Of a stretch of 20,398 nucleotides of DNA, positions 15,105 to 20,398 are shown in pieces (the stretch's first letter is position 1; each line of letters begins with the position of its first letter). The translations under genes and the position numbers were made by a program. The notes below the pieces were generated by a model. That model did no database searches. It was not told where the DNA came from and worked only from the letters and a program-made list of their open reading frames with translations. Source of the stretch: Solirubrobacteraceae bacterium (lineage in GTDB: Bacteria > Actinomycetota > Thermoleophilia > Solirubrobacterales > Solirubrobacteraceae); contig JAEMTR010000003.1 of assembly GCA_016462245.1 (NCBI GenBank), positions 5,733 through 26,130 on the forward strand, in the 5' to 3' direction.

Positions 15105-16016
15105 ATGGCAACGGTTGCCGTCGGCGTCGCTGCGCCGCTATTGCGCCGCCGCGTGAAGCTCCCGAACGCCGCCGTGTTGGCAGCAGCATGGAGCGCGCCG
15201 GTCGCGCTCTGTGTCGCGACCCCGCGCTCACCCAGGCGCGACGTCGCAGTCTCAATCCTTCAGATGTGGGCCTATTTCACAACCTATGAGATGCCAGCCG
15301 ATGACCCTGACGAGCTGGAGAGGCGCGCCTTTGTCGACTACCCGGTGACGGTTGATCGCTGGCTTGGCCTAGGCGAGCTCCCTGCTGTCCGCTTGCAACG
15401 CGCGTTCGCCGATCCGGGCAACATACGCGTGCCCGAGAAGGTGCTGATCTGGGCTCACTGGATCTGGTTTCTCGTCCCGCACGCGACCGTCGCCTACGTC
15501 TTCATCAGGCGCCGTGATCAGTTCCCGAGAGCTGCAGCGATGGTCTATGGCACCTTCGACCTTGGCCTGATCGGCTACTGGCTGGTGCCGACCGCTCCGC
15601 CTTGGTACGCGGCGCAGAAGGGTCGCCTTGGCGGCGACGTCGCGCGCACCAAACTCGGCCTGCGGCGGATGATGATCGAATACGGCGAGCAGTTCTGGCG
15701 CGGCCGCTGGCCGACGCTTTACGATGGTCTGGCAGGCAACCCACTAGCCGCAATGCCTTCGCTTCATTTTGCAACATCGGTGATGTCCGCTCACGTCCTC
15801 TCCGACGTAGGACGAGCCGAGGGAACGGTCGCTTGGGTCTATGCGGGGACGCTCGGCTTTGCGCTCGTTTATCTCGGAGAGCATTACGTGATCGACCTGC
15901 TGGCAGGGCTCGCGCTGGTCGAAGGGCTTCGAACGGCAGCGCCGCGGCTCAGCCCGCTCGCAGAGGGCGTCTCGCGCCTTATCCAAGGCCTTGAACACCG
16001 CGCGCAGGGAGCCTGA
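15105..16016 (+). CDS. PAP2-superfamily membrane phosphatase/phosphotransferase (inositol-phosphoceramide-synthase-like)
   Basis: A 303-residue membrane protein with about six helices. Active-site pieces of the PAP2 fold are visible: PSLHFA at 218-223 (His221) and the HxxxD pair His260-Asp264 in GEHYVIDLLAG. PTAPPWYA (162-169) is typical of the subgroup related to inositol phosphorylceramide synthase (PAP2_3/AUR1-like). Such enzymes move or remove phosphate groups on lipid head groups at the outer membrane face. The ATG at 15105 is preferred; a TTG at 15072 would add 11 residues, and the longer open frame upstream lies opposite the epimerase gene and is not coding. Its stop overlaps the next start (TGATG), so the two are probably made together. 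Confidence 0.87.
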   Translation: MATVAVGVAAPLLRRRVKLPNAAVLAAAWSAPVALCVATPRSPRRDVAVSILQMWAYFTTYEMPADDPDELERRAFVDYPVTVDRWLGLGELPAVRLQRAFADPGNIRVPEKVLIWAHWIWFLVPHATVAYVFIRRRDQFPRAAAMVYGTFDLGLIGYWLVPTAPPWYAAQKGRLGGDVARTKLGLRRMMIEYGEQFWRGRWPTLYDGLAGNPLAAMPSLHFATSVMSAHVLSDVGRAEGTVAWVYAGTLGFALVYLGEHYVIDLLAGLALVEGLRTAAPRLSPLAEGVSRLIQGLEHRAQGA

Positions 16017-17143
16017 TGGAGCTGCCTCAGAGCGAGCTTGACGCGCTAGCTCCCGAGGTCGGTGACGACGAGCAGATGCCAACGCGGCGGCTCTCGCGCC
16101 GTTACGCATTCTTTGCCGGTTTCTTTGCGCTCACGGTAGTCGTCTTTCTTTACTTCGGTCTGCCTCAGATCGCCGGTATCAACAAGACTTGGGACCGAAT
16201 TCAAGATGGCGACCCGAAGTGGCTGATCGTCTGCGCGCTCTTCGAGCTGATCTCCTTCGGCGGCTACATCTGGCTCTTCCGTGGCGTCTTCGTGCGAGGC
16301 AGCAAGCGAATCAACTGGGCCGTCAGTTACCAGATCACGATGGCCGGTCTCGTTGCCGCAAGGCTCTTCGCCGCGGCCGGTGCGGGCGGCGCAATTCTTA
16401 CGGCCTGGGCGCTGCGCCGTTCAGGGATGCCGGGCCGCACCGTTGCTACGAGGATGATCGCTCAGTACGTAATCCTTTACGCGGTTTACATGTTCACGCT
16501 GCTGATCGCAGGGGTCGGCCTCTATCTCGGAGCCTTCAACGGCAGCGGCGTCTTCGCGCTGACGATCGTGCCGGCGATCATCGGCGGCCTCGTGATCATC
16601 CTCGCGCTCGCCTGCACCTTGATTCCAGAGCAGATCGACGATCGGATCGAGCAATGGGGCAAGGACTCAGGTTGGTTCGGGCGGCTCGTCACGAAGCTGG
16701 CGCCGGTCCCCGACGCGCTCGCCGTCGGTGTTCGCGAGGCGCTGATCATTATCCGTGAGCGCGACGGGGCGGTATTCGGTGCCGTGATCTGGTGGTACTT
16801 CGACATCTTCACGCTCTGGGCCGCCTTTCACGCCTTCGGCGACCCGCCGCCGTTCGCCGTATTGGTGATGTCCTATTACGTCGGCATGTTCGCCAACCTG
16901 CTGCCGTTGCCCGGCGGAATCGGCGGCGTCGAGGGCGGGATGATCGGCGTGCTGATCGCCTTTGGCGTCCCTGGCAGCCTGGCTATCGTCGCTGTCCTCA
17001 GCTACCGCGCCTTCTCCTTCTGGCTGCCTACGATTCCGGGCGTGATCGCTTACTTCCAGCTGCGCCGCACGGTTCAGGGCTGGCGCGACGAAGGGCGAGA
17101 TAAAACAGCTACGCTATACAAAGTAAAGTCACCCGCAACCTGA
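16016..17143 (+). CDS. Lysylphosphatidylglycerol synthase/flippase-like membrane protein (UPF0104 family)
   Basis: A 375-residue protein with about eight membrane helices of the LPG_synthase_TM (flippase-like) type. The family signature PGGIGGVEGG is at 299-308, preceded by YYVGMFANLLPL. The family includes the membrane part of MprF, but the soluble aminoacyl-transferase domain is absent, as is usual for stand-alone members. These are thought to move lipids or lipid-linked glycans, and substrates are mostly unknown. The start ATG shares one base with the PAP2 stop, indicating translational coupling. Pairing with a lipid phosphatase suggests a joint step in envelope lipid metabolism. Confidence 0.9.
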   Translation: MELPQSELDALAPEVGDDEQMPTRRLSRRYAFFAGFFALTVVVFLYFGLPQIAGINKTWDRIQDGDPKWLIVCALFELISFGGYIWLFRGVFVRGSKRINWAVSYQITMAGLVAARLFAAAGAGGAILTAWALRRSGMPGRTVATRMIAQYVILYAVYMFTLLIAGVGLYLGAFNGSGVFALTIVPAIIGGLVIILALACTLIPEQIDDRIEQWGKDSGWFGRLVTKLAPVPDALAVGVREALIIIRERDGAVFGAVIWWYFDIFTLWAAFHAFGDPPPFAVLVMSYYVGMFANLLPLPGGIGGVEGGMIGVLIAFGVPGSLAIVAVLSYRAFSFWLPTIPGVIAYFQLRRTVQGWRDEGRDKTATLYKVKSPAT

Positions 17144-17155
17144 GTGGAGAAGAGC

Positions 17156-18166
17156 ATGGCCGAGATCGAAAACGTAATCATTGTCGGCAGCGGCCCGGCC
17201 GGTTACACAGCGGCGCTTTACACATCCCGCGCCAACCTCTCGCCGCTCGTAATCGAAGGCTGGCAGTGGGGCGGCCTGCTGCAGCAGACAACCGAGGTCG
17301 AGAACTACCCCGGCTTCCGCGACGGCATTCAGGGACCGGAGCTGATGCAGACGATGCGCGACCAAGCCGAGCGCTTCGGGACGCGCTTCATCACCGACCT
17401 GGCAACCAAACTTGAGCTCTCCGACGAGCCCGGCGGCGTGCACCGCGTCTGGGTTGGTGAGCAGGAGTATCAAGCGCGCACGGTGATTCTCTCGATGGGC
17501 GCTGAGCACAAGAAGATTGGTGCGCCGGGCGAAGATGAGCTTTCCGGCCGCGGAGTCTCCTACTGCGCTACCTGCGACGCGGCCTTCTTCGTTGATAAGG
17601 AAACGATCATCGTTGGCGGCGGCGATTCGGCGATGGAGGAGGCAATCTTCCTCGCCAAGTTCGCTTCGAAAGTGACGATCGTCAACCGCCGCGGAGAGTT
17701 CCGCGCCTCGAAGATCATGCTCGACCGCGCGCGCCAAACCGAGAACATCGAGTGGGCGACGCCGTTCACGGTCGAGAGCTTTGAGGCCGGAGAGAACGGA
17801 GCGCTCGAGAGCGTCAAGCTGCTCAATGCTGAGAGCGGCGAGCAGCAGATCCTGCCTACCGAAGGAGCTTTCATCGCGATCGGCCACGAGCCGCAGTCGC
17901 AGATTGCAGCCGGGATGGTTGAGATCGACGATGAGGGATACGTGATCACGGAAGGGCGCTCAACTCGCACCAAACTGCCGGGCGTCTTTGCCGCCGGTGA
18001 CCTCGTCGATCACACCTACCGCCAGGCAGTCACGGCCGCTGCGCTCGGCTGCCAAGCTGCGCTCGACGCCGAGTGGTACCTGCGCGATACGCCTCAGATC
18101 GAAACACCGGCCGGGGTTGCCGGCGACGATCTCGCCGCCGAGCAGTACGGCAGCACGCAGGCTTAG
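17156..18166 (+). CDS. trxB: Thioredoxin reductase
   Basis: An FAD enzyme that passes electrons from NADPH to thioredoxin. The 336 residues include the FAD dinucleotide motif GSGPAG at 11-16, the redox-active disulfide CATC at 137-140 in SYCATCDAAFF, the NADPH motif GGGDSA at 154-159 with NRRGEFRAS after it, and the closing FAD motif VFAAGDLVD (GD at 281-282) followed by YRQAVTAAALGCQAALDA. GGAGAAG precedes the ATG at 17156; a GTG at 17144 is less likely. It is 12 bases after the flippase-like gene, whose last codons are unusually AT-rich and could hold a promoter (TATACA at 17115-17120 without a clear -35). No thioredoxin gene lies next to it here. Confidence 0.97.
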   Translation: MAEIENVIIVGSGPAGYTAALYTSRANLSPLVIEGWQWGGLLQQTTEVENYPGFRDGIQGPELMQTMRDQAERFGTRFITDLATKLELSDEPGGVHRVWVGEQEYQARTVILSMGAEHKKIGAPGEDELSGRGVSYCATCDAAFFVDKETIIVGGGDSAMEEAIFLAKFASKVTIVNRRGEFRASKIMLDRARQTENIEWATPFTVESFEAGENGALESVKLLNAESGEQQILPTEGAFIAIGHEPQSQIAAGMVEIDDEGYVITEGRSTRTKLPGVFAAGDLVDHTYRQAVTAAALGCQAALDAEWYLRDTPQIETPAGVAGDDLAAEQYGSTQA

Positions 18167-18699
18167 GCCGCGGCCGCGGCGCTGCTCAGCTCAAGCTCCA
18201 GCAGGGTTGCCTTGCGCTGCTCAGCGTCCTCGCCGCCGTAGCCGCCGAGGCTGCCGTCGGAGCGGACCACGCGGTGGCAGGGGATCACGATCGTGATCGG
18301 GTTGGAGCGCAGCGCGTTACCTACTGCGCGCGCCGCCCGGGGCGCGCCAATCTCCTCGGCTAGCTCGCCGTAGCTGATCCGGTCGCCGTACTCGATCGTC
18401 GCGCAGCGCTGCAGCACTCTTCGCTGGAACGGCTCGAACTGCGTCCAGTCGATCGCCACAGAAAATCGCGGCACAGAGCCGGCAAAGTAGGTGCCAAGCT
18501 GGTCGCTGAGCGCTGCCAGCGCCGCCGGCTGCTCGTCCGCACGCGCACTGCGAGCGGCGGCGAACTGTTCAGCCGTGCTGCCTGCCTCGGCGCCGTCGAG
18601 AAAGTTTGCCGCGAGCAGTCCTCCGTCGCCTTCGATCAGCAGTAGCGAGCCGAGCGGTGAAGCAGTTTCTGTCCAGCGAACTTCGGCGCCGGAGTCCAT
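18163..18699 (-). CDS. ogt: Methylated-DNA--protein-cysteine methyltransferase
   Basis: A suicide repair protein that transfers alkyl groups from O6-alkylguanine in DNA to its own cysteine. The active-site motif IPCHRVV places the acceptor at Cys141. The helix with the arginine finger is RAARAVGNALRSNP (121-134), and YGELAEEIGAP is the recognition part of the winged-helix domain. The N-terminal half (1-85) is the less conserved domain, with the usual SPLGSLLLIEGDGGL start. The length (178) fits the family. It lies 7 bases after the acyl-CoA dehydrogenase gene and is probably co-transcribed with it. Its stop interlocks with that of trxB. The C-terminal poly-Ala tail is unremarkable. Confidence 0.95.
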   Translation of the reverse strand: MDSGAEVRWTETASPLGSLLLIEGDGGLLAANFLDGAEAGSTAEQFAAARSARADEQPAALAALSDQLGTYFAGSVPRFSVAIDWTQFEPFQRRVLQRCATIEYGDRISYGELAEEIGAPRAARAVGNALRSNPITIVIPCHRVVRSDGSLGGYGGEDAEQRKATLLELELSSAAAAA

Positions 18700-18706
18700 C
18701 GCTGCG

Positions 18707-19885
18707 CTAGGCGTTCTCGACCGTCATCGGCTTGAGCGCGTCCTGGCCTGTGACGGCGCGGCCAATGATCAGCTGCTGAATCTGAGAGGTTCCTTCGTAG
18801 ATCGTCGTCACGCGCGCGTCGCGGTAGTAGCGCTCAACCGGATGTTCGCGGCTGTAACCGGCGCCGCCGTGAACCTGAATTGCCTTGTCCGAGCACCAGA
18901 CTGCGGCTTCGGTTGCGTAGTACTTAGCGATCGAGGTCTCCAATGTGCTTGGCCTGCCGGCATCCTTGACCGACCCGGCCTTGTAGACCAGCAGCCGCGC
19001 AGCTTCGGTCTTGACGACCATGTCAGCGATCATCGCTTGGACCAGCTGGAAGCCGGCTATCGGGCGGTCGAACTGTGTCCGTTCGTTGGCGTAAGCGATC
19101 GATTCTTCGAGCGAGGCGCGGGCCAAGCCTACGCATCCCGCCGCGACCGAGTAACGGCCCGAGTCGAGCGCGCTCATCGCGACCTTGAAGCCGTCACCGA
19201 CTTCGCCGAGCATTGAGTCGGCTGACGCCGTTACGTCGTCGAGCGCGATCTCGGCCGTGTCTGAAGCCCAGAGCCCCATCTTCGCCGTGATCTCCGAGGG
19301 CATGAAGCCCGGCTGGTCGGTTTCGACGAGGAAGCAGGCGAGGCCGCGGTGGCCGAGTGATGGGTCGGTCTGGGCGAAGATCAGCGCGAGGCTGGCGTTG
19401 TTGCCGAGCGAGATCCACATCTTTGCGCCGTTGATCAGCCAAGTCCCATCGTCCTGCTGCGCGGCGCGCGTTTTCTGGTTCGCGGCGGCTGATCCGGTGC
19501 CGGGCTCGGTCAGGCCGAAGCAGCCGAGCCATTCGCCTGAGCAGAGCAGCGGCAGGTAGCGCTGCTTCTGCTCTTCTGTTCCCCACTTGAGGATCGTTGA
19601 GCAGACGAGCGAGGTTTGGACCGATACGACGGTCCGCATCGCCGAGCAACCGCGGCCGATCTCTTCGCAGATGATCGCGTAGGTCGTGTAATCGAGGCCA
19701 GCGCCGCCGTATTCGCGCGGGACGATCGCGCCGAGGAAGCCTTGGGCGGCAATCTTTCCCACCAGCTCGCGGTCGAAGAAGTGGTTCTCCGAGTTCTCAC
19801 CCGCGACCGGCATGATCTCGCCGTCGGTGAACTCGCGCGCAGTCTGCTCGATCAGCTTCTGTTCATCGGAAAGGTCGAAGTTCAT
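18707..19885 (-). CDS. Acyl-CoA dehydrogenase
   Basis: An FAD enzyme that makes the alpha-beta double bond of acyl-CoA thioesters and passes electrons to electron-transfer flavoprotein. The 392 residues match the family in length. The flavin signature region is LTEPGTGSAA at 125-134, WISLGNNA follows near 157, and the catalytic base is Glu364 in YEGTSQIQQ, the position used by short/medium-chain and glutaryl-type enzymes. The usual GSD of the first motif is GSA here. The C-terminal IIGRAVTGQDAL is typical. AGGG lies before the ATG at 19885. Chain-length preference cannot be read directly. Together with the crotonase gene 5 kb away it suggests acyl-CoA catabolism. Confidence 0.95.
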   Translation of the reverse strand: MNFDLSDEQKLIEQTAREFTDGEIMPVAGENSENHFFDRELVGKIAAQGFLGAIVPREYGGAGLDYTTYAIICEEIGRGCSAMRTVVSVQTSLVCSTILKWGTEEQKQRYLPLLCSGEWLGCFGLTEPGTGSAAANQKTRAAQQDDGTWLINGAKMWISLGNNASLALIFAQTDPSLGHRGLACFLVETDQPGFMPSEITAKMGLWASDTAEIALDDVTASADSMLGEVGDGFKVAMSALDSGRYSVAAGCVGLARASLEESIAYANERTQFDRPIAGFQLVQAMIADMVVKTEAARLLVYKAGSVKDAGRPSTLETSIAKYYATEAAVWCSDKAIQVHGGAGYSREHPVERYYRDARVTTIYEGTSQIQQLIIGRAVTGQDALKPMTVENA

Positions 19886-19935
19886 CGTTCGACCCTATCG
19901 GTTTGGGACCGCTGCCCCGCGCCCGCTTGGAGCTA

Positions 19936-20398
19936 CTACTTGACGAGTTGGTAGGTGTTCTGAAGCTCGTCCTGGAGCACTGTCGTCGCTCCTACGGTGC
20001 TAAGCGTCAGGTCCTTCTTGAGCTTGCGCGTGCGGAACTTCCAACCGGCTGGCAGCGCAAGCTTTGAACCGAGCCCGGCGAGATCCTTCAGCTTCAGCTT
20101 CTTGTCAACGATCTGCGAGTAGGCCTGCATTGCGTAGACCTTGCCCGCAGGCGAGACGAGCTCGTGGAGCGGGTACTTGCGCGAGAAGTTGAAGCTGGTC
20201 GTGCGGCTGACGGTCGTCTCCTCATAAGGTGCGATTCCGCCGCCCGCAATAGCGCTGAGAGGAATGTCAACGCTGGTCAAGAAGCGCATCTTCATTCCGG
20301 GGAACTGGCGAACCGTGCCGCCGCGCGGGTCGATCCGTGAATCCCACGTGATCGTCGCGTTGTTGATCAGCCAGTAGCGCGGGCCGTTGATTTTCACT
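19936..20398 (-). CDS. C-terminal part of a conserved protein of unknown function (5' end outside the window)
   Basis: The frame is open to the right edge, so only the last 153 or so residues are seen; the GTG at 20397 is probably internal, since the sequence there (KINGPRYWLINNATITWDSR) already looks like mid-domain. Landmarks are GGTVRQFPGMKMRF, PYEETTVSRTTSFNFSR, ELVSPAGKVYAMQAYSQIVD and a C-terminal LQDELQNTYQLV. I believe similar endings occur in secreted proteins of environmental bacteria with no assigned role, but I cannot name a family. It lies 50 bases upstream of the acyl-CoA dehydrogenase gene on the same strand. Confidence 0.8.
   Translation of the reverse strand, partial: VKINGPRYWLINNATITWDSRIDPRGGTVRQFPGMKMRFLTSVDIPLSAIAGGGIAPYEETTVSRTTSFNFSRKYPLHELVSPAGKVYAMQAYSQIVDKKLKLKDLAGLGSKLALPAGWKFRTRKLKKDLTLSTVGATTVLQDELQNTYQLVK

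Noticed and set aside
17115..17120. TATACA as a -10 element for trxB
   Set aside because: No acceptable -35 hexamer lies 16-18 bases upstream; mentioned only as a possibility in the trxB entry.

Overview
The window reads as part of a compact, moderately GC-rich actinobacterial chromosome. Several things point to a deep-branching actinobacterium of the Thermoleophilia/Solirubrobacterales type: duplicated aa3-type oxidase genes arranged ctaC-ctaD-ctaB, a tandem Usp-like protein with GDPDPY motifs, many small secreted or lipoprotein genes, and acyl-CoA dehydrogenase/crotonase genes. The lineage is inference from gene content only. No rRNA, tRNA, CRISPR array, insertion sequence or phage gene was seen. 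No stretch longer than 300 bases lacks a gene.

Region 1 (1-1882) holds the 3' part of a HIT-family hydrolase gene, a secreted four-cysteine protein of unknown function, a low-complexity lipoprotein with a 21-bp tandem repeat, and a small zinc-ribbon protein.

Region 2 (1992-12417) is a respiratory island of about 10 kb. Two cytochrome c oxidase gene sets lie on the minus strand. The first in transcription order is ctaC1 (CuA plus fused cytochrome c) - ctaD1 (A1-type, GHPEV) - ctaB (heme O synthase) - a 36-residue and a 74-residue membrane protein. The second is ctaC2 (CuA only) - ctaD2 (A2-type, YSHPAV, with an N-terminal membrane extension) - a double Usp-like protein - ctaE (subunit III) - a 59-residue membrane protein. 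Between the sets sit a short AraC-type DNA-binding protein and a divergently transcribed twin-CBS protein. Convergent to the second set lies a lipoprotein that fuses a c-type cytochrome to a blue-copper domain, a plausible electron donor to these oxidases. Directly after ctaC2, in frame past its amber stop, is a 27-codon remnant matching both ends of the cytochrome c domain still present on CtaC1. ctaC2 therefore appears to descend from a caa3-type gene that lost its heme domain.

Region 3 (12475-20398) is more ordinary. It holds a PaaG/isomerase-like crotonase, a class-I glutamine amidotransferase-type hydrolase, an NAD-dependent epimerase, a translationally coupled PAP2 and flippase-like membrane pair, thioredoxin reductase, an O6-methylguanine methyltransferase, an acyl-CoA dehydrogenase, and the C-terminal part of a conserved protein of unknown function.

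Packing is tight. Four of the five convergent gene pairs overlap by exactly four bases at a shared YTAG where both stop codons interlock. Three small genes (59 and 36 residues, and the 27-codon relic) are short enough to be missed by routine gene calling.
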